DNA of 64,000 nucleotides, taken from positions 9,234,001-9,298,000 of the forward strand of contig NC_087249.1 of assembly GCF_037042905.1 (NCBI RefSeq), in the 5' to 3' direction. Each line of letters starts with the position of its first letter. Within the stretch, counting starts at the first letter, position 1. Shown in pieces: positions 1-9,975 of the stretch. This DNA comes from Lytechinus pictus (lineage: Eukaryota; Echinodermata; Echinoidea; Temnopleuroida; Toxopneustidae). A program made the position numbers and the translations under genes. The notes below the pieces were generated by a model. That model worked only from the letters and a program-made list of their open reading frames with translations, had not been told where the DNA came from and ran no database searches.

Positions 1-377
1 AATGCTTCAATCTCACCAGCATGCCATGGCAAGCGAGCTCGGGGACTGCCACAGTTTGAAATAATCACCGCTCATTTTTGTCATGGGCACTTGACGGACT
101 TGACCGGCTTCTGTATACTACACCAGACCTCAGACCAAAGGGAGGTCCGACTGGAGACCTCTTTGCAGATCCGCAGGCCACAACCGATGCCCCTCCCGTC
201 GACAAGGCTTGGCTACATTATCGGACTATCGGTATAGTATCCTATATACTCGGCAGTCACCTCCGAATTAATATAATTACAGGGAATCTTCATGGACCTC
301 TACCAGATTCCAGCGATCATCCCGTGGATTCTTTTAAAGGGTTGTTCTCGGACCATGATGTGTTGCGATTGAAATAA
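1..377 (+). other. GC-richer stretch, possible 3' end of a gene
   Basis: The first 330 bases are richer in GC than what follows. From the window edge a short frame runs to a TAA at 62-64. A second open frame runs from about 78 to 377, rich in Pro, Asp and Thr, but it has no ATG at its beginning and no splice acceptor that would open it. It may be coding sequence cut by the window edge or an old retroelement remnant. I recognise no domain. Confidence 0.2.
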
Positions 378-1170
378 TGAAATAGTTCCTATTTTGCTCC
401 CCAAACCACTTGACTCTTTAAGAGATCAATACTATACTGCTACTTTGTGCCTATATATATATAGACCCTTTTCATTCATAAGACTGGAAAGAATTGAGTG
501 GAATCATTATCTACCCGAAATCATTTAGAAATAGTTTGGCCTTAGAAGATTTCTTTTTCAGACTTATAACGCAATGGTATATATTAAGTGATGATATGCC
601 TTCGTCAGACAAGACGTTGTTGCAAAGAACAAGAAAAATAAAGGTGTACTCGAATTTCAAACTACTGTTCATTTTGTTACCTTCCAGTATACATGATATT
701 GTTTTGTTTTGATTTGATTTGATTTATTTTTTCCGTCTGCATTCATAACATTCGTATACAATACAATTTTCATAACATAACTAACATGATATATTGGTAA
801 TTGATTTTGGTATGAATCATAAAGAAAAAATAAAAATAAAAAAGTATTTCTAAACAAATACGATCTACTACCAACAAAAAAGTTATAACATTTAAAGTTT
901 GTAGGAGAAAGATTGTCATTATAAGCAGATTGCTTGAAAAAAATGACAACCCCGGAATAAAACTCATTAAATTAATGAATACATTTATAAAGCCGAATGG
1001 AAATGTTATTTTGTCCATAAATTTTATAATGATGAAGATGGAGATGATAAGAATGAGGATGATGGTGATAGTGGTGAAATTTTGCCAAGATATGAACTGG
1101 CACTAATGATGTTTGAAAAAATAATGCCTGCCCATGTTCCTGGCAATCGTACTGGAGCCTTTAAAGTGCC
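378..1170. other. AT-rich sequence, no gene seen
   Basis: AT-rich sequence with homopolymer runs and short chance frames on both strands. A frame at about 515-640 sits between an acceptor-like and a donor-like site but has no recognisable product. I see nothing supportable here. Confidence 0.5.
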
Positions 1171-1551
1171 ATCGACTTGGCGAGATACTTTATCTTCCCA
1201 TGTCGACATAATAACATTATTATGGCGAGATACGTTATCTCGCCAAGTCGACTCATATAAAAAGTTATATGTCGACATGGCGAGATATTTTATCTTGCCA
1301 AGTCGACTTATAAAAAGTTGGCGAGATATTTGGACTCTCGCCGGGCCTTGGACACTTCATATCTTGCCATGTCGACATATTATACAAATGATGCATGCAC
1401 ATGAGTTCATTAGGCGATCTATCCTCACGCGAGTTGAGGCTCTGTTCAATCCATTGCACGAAGCCGTTAGGCTGAGTGCAATGGGGTGAACACAGCCTCA
1501 ACGAGAGTGGATAGGTCGCATAATGGACGAATGAAGGCATGCATCATTTGG
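1171..1551. repeat. Palindromic GTCGAC-bounded modules plus a foldback
   Basis: Several near-palindromic modules of 30-38 bp follow one another (about 1173-1207, 1222-1252, 1271-1308, with a half at 1362-1386). Each has the form TTGGCGAGATA, a short centre, TATCTCGCCAA, and is bordered by GTCGAC. They lead into a foldback at 1389-1551, where ATGATGCATGC pairs with GCATGCATCAT and long inner arms pair around a loop near GAAGCCGTTAGGC. Related modules lie at 2004-2050 and 2676-2714, so this is a dispersed non-autonomous family. No ORF belongs to it. Confidence 0.75.
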
Positions 1552-1604
1552 TTTATACGACGAATTTTCTAGATTTTGTAATTTGACAATAAATAAAAAA
1601 AAAT

Positions 1605-2740
1605 CAACAAAAGCAGATGGAATTAAGACATATTTTGCCTTTGTCTGACACTTCCTTTTCTCTGAAAATATTTTTGATTTTCCGTTTTATGAAAGCAGTT
1701 ATTTGTTTGTGTTCTTTTGTGACGCACTTTGATTCATGAATCTCAGTGCGCACAGCCAGCCTTGTTGATGCGCTTACTTCGATGCGCGCAAACACACACA
1801 TACAAAATGTAAGTATTCACACATGCTTAGTGGTACACACTCAAGGAGAAAGCTCAACCGTGCAATGGAAAAATAAAAAATGCACGGTCGCCGTGCAATG
1901 GAAAATAAAATTTGCATGCAGCACAAAATGGATCAAATATTGAATGGCTTTCAACCAATCAAATTACAAGAAACTTTGTATGAGTTGTATAAAATGTTTT
2001 ATAAGTCGACCTGGCAAGATAAAATATATCGCTATGTTGACATATTATACAAATAATGAATGTGTATGCGTGCAATGGGAAGAATATTTTCATGAGATGA
2101 AAGATGTAAAGTTCCATTCAACGAGGCGTTAGCCGAGTTGAATGGAACTTTTAATCTTTCATCGAATGTAAATATTCTTTCCATTGCACAAATATTTACA
2201 TTCATTATTTGTTTTATATAACTCATATAAGTTACAAAGTTTTTAAAAATGTAAAAAAAGGAATAACAAGATAAAGATTAGGTTGGCCTATTTCCAGCAA
2301 CTAATTTTTCTCTGATAATTGCTAGTCGGTGGACAACACCATGTATCGACAGCTCATCAGCCTGGCCCTTTGCTTTCATGTTTGTGACGCGCATTGCTTC
2401 ATGGATCTGAGTCGAGTGCGCACAGTCAGTTTGATCTGCGCTAACTTCATGCGCGCGAACACACACACACACATACACAATAAGTAGACATACAAGGATT
2501 ATACTGAGGGAGCGCTAGCGCGCGTACCGTGCAATGGAAAAATAAAAAATGCACGGTCACCGTGCAATGGAAAATTACAAAATGCACGCAGTAAAAAATG
2601 GACCAAATATTGAACACCTTTCAACCAATCAGATGGCAAGAATCTTCGTTTGAGTTATATAAAACGTTTTATAAGTCAACTTGGCGAGATAAAGTATCTC
2701 ACCAAGTCGTCAAGTTGATGGCACTTTAAAGGCTCCGTAC
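1605..2740. repeat. Diverged tandem duplication, about 669-bp period
   Basis: Two diverged copies of one block lie head to tail. The shared landmark ACCGTGCAATGG occurs at 1857 and 2526, a spacing of 669 bp. Each copy begins with a GTGACGC...GTGCGCACAG segment and a short CA microsatellite, followed by the doubled GTGCAATGG motif and a palindromic GCGAGATA module. Copy 1 also carries a foldback at 2052-2212 whose arms include GTTCCATTCAAC and GTTGAATGGAAC around GAGGCGTTAGCCGA. Confidence 0.7.
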
Positions 2741-2994
2741 AATCCCTCAGGTAGTAACATTAATGTTTGTTTGCATGAGATCATTTATTCAAAAGTGAAA
2801 ACTGGTTCATTTTACTTTAATATGCTAATGATATATAGAACATAAAATGCAAGTCATATTTGGAAAGCCTCTTATTATTTCAGTTCAGGTTCAAGAAATA
2901 AAATAATGCGTTGGCTACTACCCTTCACTGTACAGGGCCCTGGGCACGATTTTTTAAAACTGCATGGGGGTGCTGATGTAAATTTGAAAAGCAA

Positions 2995-3200
2995 AAAGAA
3001 AGAAAAAAAGGGTTTCACTTCTAAACGAAGGTCATTTTGGGCCAGAAAATTTTGACAAGCCCCCCCCCCCCCCACCCAGGGGGGGGGGGTTCACTACAAA
3101 TTGAAGGTCATTTTGGTCCAGAGAAATTTAACAACCCCTCCCCCCCCCCAAAAAAAAAAGGTTTCACTACAAAAAGTTCGTAATTTTCGTTACATTTTTG
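2995..3200. repeat. Three imperfect units with long C/G homopolymers
   Basis: Imperfect units of about 65-80 bp, each with a GGTTTCACTACAAA-like start, GGTCATTTTGG, and an end with ATTTGACAAGC and a run of C. Runs of C and G longer than 10 bases at 3061-3090 are prone to assembly error. The same unit type forms the inside of the inverted-repeat element at 58,897-59,112. Confidence 0.65.
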
Positions 3201-3342
3201 AATTTTTCCACACCTACCAGAATTCCAGGGGTGCTGCCTATGGAGAATAATACACGCAGCACCCCCTAGGAACATCTTGGGGGCTCTTAACAGCACCCCC
3301 GCTTCACAGGGCCATGTCATTGTACAGGGATGGCTCTATGCA

Positions 3343-3507
3343 GGGCCCGTTGCATAAAAGTTACTATTACATTAACTTTGCCATCCAATTTTAGCCTAAC
3401 TTCCCTGGAATCCTTGATTCTGATTGGATGTTGAGCATTGTTACCATGGTAATTCCCATTGGATGCCAAAGTTATTATAATAGTAGCTTTTTGTGCAACG
3501 GGGTCCC
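3343..3507. mobile_element. Short inverted-repeat element (MITE), 165 bp
   Basis: The left end GGGCCCGTTGCATAAAAG is answered in inverse orientation by CTTTTTGTGCAACGGGGTCCC, and pairing continues inward through TTACTATTA and AACTTTG. It is non-coding. It belongs with the other elements in this window whose ends read GGGCCCCGTTTCATAAAG or close variants. Confidence 0.75.
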
Positions 3508-4110
3508 ATTTAATCGAAGGCAAGACAGATGACGCCATATTCAATTATCATTTATCAATTGAATAATAGTGTTATGATAGCTAATTAGCCCATACTTTTT
3601 ATATTTTATACACATATTCCTTCCTTTCTTCCCTTTCCCTTCTTTTTTTTCAAAACAATATTTTTTTCAAAATTGTCAGTGTCACTAGAACTACAGGGGG
3701 TAGGCCGGTAGGGGGCTTGCAACAGATGCTATGTTTTTTGTTTTAAGTAGTGAGGAAAAAGAAGGAAGGGAAAAATAAAAACAAAATATGAAAAAAAACT
3801 AAGATAAGGAAAAAAAAGGGGGCATCAAAAGGAGGAGTGTTATAGTCATGCAACTCAATATTACCCCTGTATACTTCAATTGAGAAAGAAAAATGGACCG
3901 TTCTGCCACCCTATCAAAATACCCTTATAACACCGTGGATGTAGAGTTTAAATATTTATAATTATGATAAAATAAATGTTACTTGTATTTATAAAAATGT
4001 ATGTCTATAAGCCCAAAGCAGGGGCAATGTCATGGTATTTTGATTGGGGGGGGGGGGTGGGTGGTGGCTATACGCCCCTCGATTCGTGGTAGTATAGAGT
4101 TACAGATCCT

Positions 4111-4278
4111 GGGTCCCGTAACACAAAGCTTAGCAATCAATCGTAGAACATTTTCTACGATTGACTGCATTGACTACTATGTACGATTAATCGTAAAATT
4201 CAATTGTACAATAAAATTGATGATTAATCGTAAAAATCAATTGTACAATAAAAGTGATTGCTAACCTTTGTGTTGGTA
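4111..4278. mobile_element. Short inverted-repeat element with ATCGTA modules
   Basis: The left end GGGTCCCGTAACACAAAGC and right end GCTAACCTTTGTGTTGG are inverted relatives. The inside carries repeated TACGATTAATCGTA-type palindromes and a direct repeat of AATTGTACAATAAAA. Non-coding. Confidence 0.65.
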
Positions 4279-5419
4279 AGCTTTCTTCTTCTTTTGCTCT
4301 CCCTCTTATTTCCTTTTTTGTTGTTGGTTATTCTGCACTACTTAAACATGCTTTTATATAAGGAAAGAAGAATAACAAATAATTTTTTTTTCATTACATG
4401 AATATGTAATTCATTAGGAGCAAAATGATTAGGTATAATTTATCCATATTGATGAGAACATCCGGTTTAAATATTTAAGTTCAATGACCTCTTTGTTTAT
4501 TTTATTTTTTTTAGATTCTCTTCAATATCTATTCCGAATAAACTTATTTCTTTATTATTGATGAATTTCCACAAGTCTATATAGAATCAGAGACGTTTTT
4601 CTATTACGAGTGTTTCATCGGGTATGTCAGTCATTTAGTTATTTTGGTCAAGGTTTTGAATAACTGTGAACGGGTCCTGGAGTATCTTCTTCCTAATATC
4701 GACCCCGTGTAGTCTGCCGAAGGTCATGGAGACTATGTTCTTTTATACAGTATGTTTTTCATCAAGATGAACCAAAATGTTTTTAATTTCATTTGGACTG
4801 AATTTAAGGTCACCCTTAATACGTGTTTCTTTCTTTCTTTCTTTTTTCCAGAACCGCGCCTTTCTATTTTGGTAACTGTGGTTCGTGCGAGTCTCAATCT
4901 TCATAACTATAATCATTGACAAGTATAACATCAGTTGTGTTGGCTAACTTGACTCGACAGAATATATGCAAGGAGTTCAACTGCCTCGGATACTGTTTTG
5001 GTCTAGGGAGGTATTGGTATAGTGTATAGATTTCCAATTTCCAGCTTGTAGATGAACTTCAGGATACTTTCCAATTGTTTTCCCGGAAGCATTGATCGAG
5101 GGCTCTGTGAGGCCGGGTAGACTTTATGTGAGCCTGTTTTGTTGCTCAGGCCTAGATCATGTCAGACTTTTCAACGAGTTCATGAATGGTTCCCCACTTC
5201 CCCTTGAATTTAACTGTACTAGCTATTCTGGCCCATCTCCCCCGGGGCTTTCCTCAATGCAAGACGTAACCCATCGCTCAGTAACTCCTTCGGCTTCTCC
5301 TACAGGGATGGCCTACGGCCTTTGTCTTTTGCCTGAATGTTGAAGATCATGATGTCCAATTTATCCATGCAGCCGGCATTACTTATTTGTGTATACCACA
5401 TGACTTTTGTATCTTTCAG
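4279..5419. other. No supportable gene
   Basis: AT-rich intergenic or intronic sequence with a CTTT microsatellite near 4830. The part from 5090 to 5340 is more GC-balanced and holds open frames on both strands, but I find no acceptor/donor pair, initiation context or domain that would turn one into a gene. Confidence 0.45.
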
Positions 5420-5515
5420 GCAAGAAGCAGAACCTGCCTTAATCGATAAGGAGTCGACATTCTTGGCTGGTGGTGTTTCACCACAGATAGTAGGAGGACC
5501 ACAGTATCCAACAAG
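5420..5515 (+). CDS. Possible isolated coding exon, 96 nt
   Basis: A pyrimidine-rich acceptor (TTTTGTATCTTTCAG) precedes 96 open nucleotides and an ACAAG/GTATTC donor follows. The length is a multiple of three, and the readable frame includes LIDKESTFLAGGVSP and GGPQYPTR. No partner exon with compatible phase was found nearby on the + strand, and an open frame also exists antisense. I do not recognise the product. It could be an internal exon of a gene otherwise outside the window or a chance match to splice consensus. Confidence 0.28.
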
Positions 5516-6043
5516 GTATTCGTCTCGTTCATCTCGCCTGAATCCTACCTCAGTACATAATTGCACCGTCTATCAGGGCTTGACTGTACCTGCTGAGATT
5601 GTGTTCTGTGAAAGATGTAGTGGTATCAACCTTCAAAATCTTCTCTGTCATCGTCATGATCGTGGCTGTGGCATCGGGTTGAACCCAATTCGATCTGAGA
5701 ATTCTGGATTCTTCTCCGCAATTTGCTACAAGATCGACAGAGAGAGAGAAAGAGAGGGGTAGGAGGAGGATAAAGAAGGGAGGAGAAAGAGAAACTCCAT
5801 TTAATCTGGTCACTTCTTATTATCTGGACACTCTATTAATGGTTCAACACCAATGGATCAGTTTAGGCCTATACATGGTGTTTGAAATAGTGATGTCTAT
5901 ATAGGGCCTAGTAGAACGTAGCCTCTTGTCGAGGCCCTGGCGGTTGCTCTTTGTCGATTACGACCCCGATCAAACCTGGCAGTGAACCTGGCTCGCACCA
6001 GGCCCCATCAGGCCCAACTCAGTTTGTATAAGATCAGCTGCCA

Positions 6044-6212
6044 GGTGGGTGCTTCATAAAGCTTTACGTAAAGTTACGCAAGACTTTACGCACGACTGGT
6101 GACCTTTCTTGTGCCACACTATCCCTATGTAGCTAACTTAGAATCTAAGATCATGTTCCAATCGTGCGTAAAGTTGTGCGTAACTTTACGAACAGCTTTA
6201 TGAAACACCCAC
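6044..6212. mobile_element. Short inverted-repeat element, 169 bp
   Basis: GGTGGGTGCTTCATAAAGC at the left is answered by GCTTTATGAAACACCCACC at the right. The inner arms carry repeated GTAAAGTTACGC / GCGTAACTTTAC. Non-coding MITE of the CATAAAG-ended group. Confidence 0.8.
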
Positions 6213-6589
6213 CAGGGCCTCGGCAAGAAGCTAAGTAGAATTATTCTGTCTTCTTCCTTCTTTTTTTATCCTTAAATGAAAAATTGATTATGAAAAGTAT
6301 AAGCGCTCCATGCTTGCACCTTGTTTTGCCTTTTAAAACATGATAATACATCAATTTTTTTTCAGACTTTCGTGCTTGTTACATTGCATTTCGAGTTTGT
6401 GTGTTGATGGATAATAATCAAACTTCTCATATTGCTTCAATTCTTCTTTATAAGTAGGAATATTTTGAAGCACGATCCATCCATTTATACGATACATAAT
6501 TCATTTTACAATCGATTTCGAGTAATTTTCTTCACTTACATTAAATAGTCTGATAGCAACATAGGTCATCAGTTTCTTTCATGATTGAT

Positions 6590-6790
6590 GTTCGCTCCAA
6601 CCATTAAATTTTGTAGCCATAGTGACGTCACTTCCCTTCTCAAGACGTGATCACTGAAGCCGATCTCAAAAAAAGGGCAGAAGAAGCACCGTTCTCGGTG
6701 CAACATGAGCAGTTCATGCCTTCGATTGACGGTCTTGCTAAGGACATATCCGACCTCATGGTTCCTTTTCAGTCTAGGTATATGTTTGCC
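6590..6790 (-). pseudogene. Decayed duplicate of part of the - strand gene's exon at 8419-8848
   Basis: On the - strand this segment keeps landmarks of the intact exon in the same order: the FEI-x-FSD peptide (here FEIGFSDH, there FEIDFSDN), followed by VTSL within a GTGACGTCAC context. The DNA block CACTGAAGCCGATCTCAAAA differs from the intact copy at only a few positions. The rest is disrupted and no splice sites survive in register. It lies downstream of the tandem copies of the last exon, so the gene's 3' portion seems to have been copied more than once. The open frame on the + strand here is antisense to the duplicated exon. Confidence 0.6.
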
Positions 6791-7394
6791 TACATCTATA
6801 GTTTCTTCTTTCTGGTCAGTGGAATGTTTCCTAAATAATGATAATAATGACATTGTCACTAACCAATTTTAGGGATGCCCTACGTAGATACCAACTTTTA
6901 CGAAAATAAGTAACCAACTACATAATAAGAAATAAAGGAAATGATTAATCATAAAGGAAGTATAAATTATGTCTGTAGGAGTTTTTAAATAGATTTGTAT
7001 TTTCTAGAAATGGCTACTGTCACGAAAGAGGGTATGTTGGTCCAAAGTTAGTTCAAGAATCATAAAGCGGTCAACTTTCCGTTAGTTTCATTATCATAAT
7101 TATGAACCCTTCCTTTTAGAAAGACATTTTAGTCCTTGTCTCTACTTACTCTATTTCAGTTCAAAGGTCTGAAACTGGGCGTTCCTAGAAAACCATATCC
7201 CAGGAAAGTTCCCTTTACCAACATGGAGGACTGCAGACGGGTATATACTGCATGTCCCCTAGTTTAGCCTCAAGATTGGTTGGTTAGAATGACAACCGCA
7301 CCTGTCACAGTCATGAGACTGGGCTGGTTCCTTTTCTAGAATACAGGCCTATAGAGGGATCATGGCAGTTATCTGGTCTATCTCGTGTGGATCA

Positions 7395-7893
7395 TCTATC
7401 AGTGACTCTACTGCATCATCTTCTCCTGCCAAGCCTTGAACTGGGCCCTCCTATAAGATCAGAAGACTGTGTTCTGTGCAGGTCTCCTTCACCAGGATTT
7501 TGTGGAAGCTTTTAAGGGCTCTCTCTGTCATAGTGGCTGTCATCAGGTCAAGGAGTCCCCCTCTCTCAGTCTACGTACTGCATCATCTTTTTTCTGCCAA
7601 GCCTTAAACTATAGGCCCTCCTAAGAAGACTGTGTTCTGTGCAGGTCTCCTTCACCAGAATGTAATGGAAGTTTTCCAGAGGCTCTCTCTGTCATAGTGG
7701 CTGTCATCAGGTTAAAGAATCCCCCTCGCTCAGTCTACTAAATCATCTTCTTCTGTCAAGCCTTGAACTGAGCCGTCCTGAGAAGACTGTGTCCTGTGCA
7801 GATCTCTTTCACCAGGATGTAGTGGAAGCTGCCATCAAGGGCCCTCTCTGTCATATTACCTGTCATCAGATCAAAGAGTCCCCCTCGCTCAGT
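7395..7893 (-). pseudogene. Three decayed tandem copies of the terminal exon
   Basis: The landmark GACTGTGTTCTGTGCA recurs at 7465, 7628, 7785 and (in the live exon) 7943, a period of 157-163 bp. On the - strand each unit begins in sequence corresponding to the 3' flank of the live exon and continues into a copy of its coding part. Copy 2 is open but one codon longer, and its conserved Trp codon has become TGA. Copy 3 has a frameshift after TERA. Copy 4 has a 10-bp insertion that creates a stop. None has a splice acceptor, so they probably lie in the 3' UTR or just beyond the gene. Confidence 0.75.
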
Positions 7894-8088
7894 CTACTGC
7901 ATCATCTTCTTCTGCCAAGCCTTGAACTGAGCCCTCCTAAGAAGACTGTGTTCTGTGCAAGTCTCCTTCACCAGAATGTAATGGAAGTTGTCCAGGGCTC
8001 TTTCTGTCATAGTGGCTGTCATCAGGTCGAACTCTTCATCAGCCTTCCTCAGAGAAGCCAAACGTTTCTCGTTCCTCTTTGCCCTGTC
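7894..8088 (-). CDS. Terminal coding exon of an unrecognised - strand gene
   Basis: Last coding exon, read right to left. An acceptor TTTGTTTTAAG precedes 195 nt ending in TAG at 7894-7896, giving 64 residues. The peptide starts with a very basic helix-like stretch (AKRNEKRLASLRKADEEF) and continues through MTERALDNFHYILVKE to end in RRAQFKAWQKKMMQ. It joins in phase 0 to the donor at 8418. The mix of charged and aromatic residues suggests a helical C-terminus, possibly coiled coil. I do not recognise the family. The three decayed tandem copies just downstream show that this exon was the duplicated unit and provide an internal alignment supporting its reading frame. Confidence 0.7.
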   Translation of the reverse strand, partial: DRAKRNEKRLASLRKADEEFDLMTATMTERALDNFHYILVKETCTEHSLLRRAQFKAWQKKMMQ

Positions 8089-8418
8089 CTTAAAACAAAG
8101 GAAATATATTCGTTTGATTATTATTTAGTCTCAGATATTTCCTAGAAACTTTTTTCCGCGATATCATTGGTTACAAAAAAACCCTATCCCAACACACTTC
8201 ACATAATTATATTCCAGAACTGAAATCTGTTGACGTGTGCTTATTTTTCATGCAGAAATTCCAACACATTTTGAAAGCGAACTTTCCATCTCTATGTCTT
8301 TCTTTCAACAATATAATATTTTTAATCGGATCATGACAAGTTTGACCATGTCTTACAGAATAAAAAAAATACTTACAAATTTTAGATTCAATCTGGATTC
8401 TTTTTTGGGTCCACTTAC

Positions 8419-8848
8419 ATTAATTGCAAGAACTTTGTTGGCCACCCATACGTCGTCAGTTCCCTTGATGACATCACGCTCGCTCCATCGCTCTGTGGCG
8501 ATAAGTGACGTCACTTTGCTCAGAGTCTTGAGTTGTTGCTTTTGCCGCGCTCCTCGTTGTCGCTGAAGTCGATCTCAAAAGCCATGCCCTCCTTGGCGCG
8601 ACGTGTGCAGCTCATGGTTATGATTGGTGAGCAAGGATTAAGGGACATTTCCGATGTTTCGACACTCTCTGGGGAAGGAGCTACAGATTGGTCAGCTGCG
8701 ATCTCGAAAGCCACGCCCCCTCGGCTGACTTTGATATCTGCCTCATCTGTGGTTGGATCAAAGTTATTTGCAACCTCGAAGGCCACACCCCCAGGGTGTG
8801 CTTTGATTTTAGTGATGTGTGCAAAATTATCCTCGTCTGTCGGATGAT
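8419..8848 (-). CDS. Exon with GG-x-AFE repeats; reading frame broken
   Basis: Acceptor TTTTTATTTGCAG, strong donor AAT/GTAAGTGG. The first frame reads from about 8847 to a TGA at 8520-8522. It holds three related short motifs, GGVAFEV, GGVAFEI and EGMAFEI, separated by acidic and Ser/Pro-rich linkers, the last followed by DFSDNEE. From an AAAA run (8540-8543) on, an adjacent frame is clearly the coding one (QQLKTLSKVTSL, TERWSERDVI, DDVWVANKVLAIN) and runs open to the donor, where phase 0 matches the next exon. One base missing from the A run would explain this. It may be a real frameshift allele, a pseudogene mutation or a sequence error. The short aromatic-acidic motif faintly recalls the FTIEF-type motif of CEP170 proteins, but I do not claim homology. 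Confidence 0.68.
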
Positions 8849-9054
8849 CTGCAAATAAAAACGGTGGTATCATTACTCGTACATCCATAATCTAAGCTTG
8901 AGGATTTCCTTGACCCCTATACTGAGTCACTGTCATGCTGTTACATTTTCAAAGCTTGTTCCGTGCCACGGATCTTGACCATCATTACTTCTCCATTCTA
9001 AAAATGTATTTTTATTGTGTTACTGCCCTTCAGGGAGAGAAATGAAAGACCTAC

Positions 9055-9190
9055 CAATGACGAGGATTAGTCTTCTTGACTTTTCCTGGTGGGTATGATA
9101 TTGACGGCTGCTTTTGCTTGACGGTGATGTCATCGTCGTCTTCGAAGTAGGGCTCGTTGTCATCAATAACAGTACCGGCCAAGAATCGTT
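9055..9190 (-). CDS. Internal exon of the same - strand gene
   Basis: Acceptor of T-run plus AG, donor CATTG/GTAGGT, 136 nt. The frame continuing from the exon at 9866-9968 includes RFLAGTVIDDNEPYFE, a run of Asp and SISYPPGKVKK. It is acidic then basic, with low-complexity character typical of cytoskeletal or scaffold proteins. The phase at its end (two bases over) does not match the start of the next exon (which needs one). Either a small exon between 9054 and 8849 was missed, another donor is used, or a second one-base change exists. Confidence 0.55.
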
Positions 9191-9771
9191 CTAAAAAAAA
9201 AAGGCATAGAAAAGGCAACGAAGTGTTAATATGGGCAAACGATTTGTGAAATGTAAATAATGAATGTATGAAATACATAGATGTAGCAAAATACATCATT
9301 ATATAAACAAAGATATAAATAAATGAATGGATAAAAATTAGGTTTAAGTAAATAAATAGACAAACCATCCCCTCAACGAAGGAAGCAAAAACCCGAGTGT
9401 TTAGCAGGTTGTTATGCATTCATAATAATTTTTCACACGTAAATAAAATTTATGCGTTTGATTTTCCACCATGGTATTCCATAAAGTTTTCCTTGTAATT
9501 ATGGAACTGAAATAAAAAATAATTACATTCATTATTTTTTACTGTAAATATATTTCGTCCATACTTTTCTGCAAACTTGCAACTTCCATGATAAACATTT
9601 TTAGAAAATTATTAAATTATATCACCTGCATAGGGAAGATTGGAGGGGAGCTCCAAAAGCTTCAAAATTTGAAAGAAAATGATTGATGTCATGTGATATC
9701 TCTTACACGTACCCCCGCCGCCCCCCGCGATTCAACAAGATATTTGGGGGAAGTCTATTGCTCATTTGGCA

Positions 9772-9852
9772 TATATTTGTAAGCGCTTTGGGCCTAATGG
9801 GAAAAGCACAGTACAAATAATAAGTAATAATAATAATAATAATAATAATATT
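9772..9852. repeat. SINE tail followed by (AAT)n microsatellite
   Basis: GTAAGCGCTTTGGGCC, then AAAAGCACAGTACAAATAA, then about nine AAT repeats. This order is the usual 3' tail of tRNA-derived SINEs in marine invertebrates. It sits in the intron between the exons at 9055 and 9866. Confidence 0.6.
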
Positions 9853-9865
9853 TCATTCAACTTAC

Positions 9866-9968
9866 GATGAGCTAGGAATTCATGTGCGTTGATTGTTTCG
9901 TCTCTCGGATAGGATGTCGAAGGCTGGTCGATGTCATTGTGAATAACAAAGAAATTGATTGGTCCAAC
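9866..9968 (-). CDS. Internal exon of the same - strand gene
   Basis: Acceptor ATCATTAACAG, donor CTCATC/GTAAGTTG, 103 nt. Only one of the three frames is open, reading VGPINFFVIHNDIDQP and SYPRDETINAHEFLAH, and its end phase fits the exon at 9055-9190. No domain is recognised. Exons further upstream, including the start codon, were not found with confidence. Confidence 0.6.
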
Positions 9969-9975
9969 CTGTTAA

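Noticed and set aside
6647..6838. A + strand frame flanked by acceptor-like and donor-like sites
   Set aside because: The same DNA is a decayed copy, on the - strand, of the exon at 8,419-8,848, which explains the open + strand frame.
8498..8515. CRE-like TGACGTCA site as a regulatory element
   Set aside because: It lies inside coding sequence (the VTSL peptide), and the decayed copy keeps it only as part of the duplicated exon.
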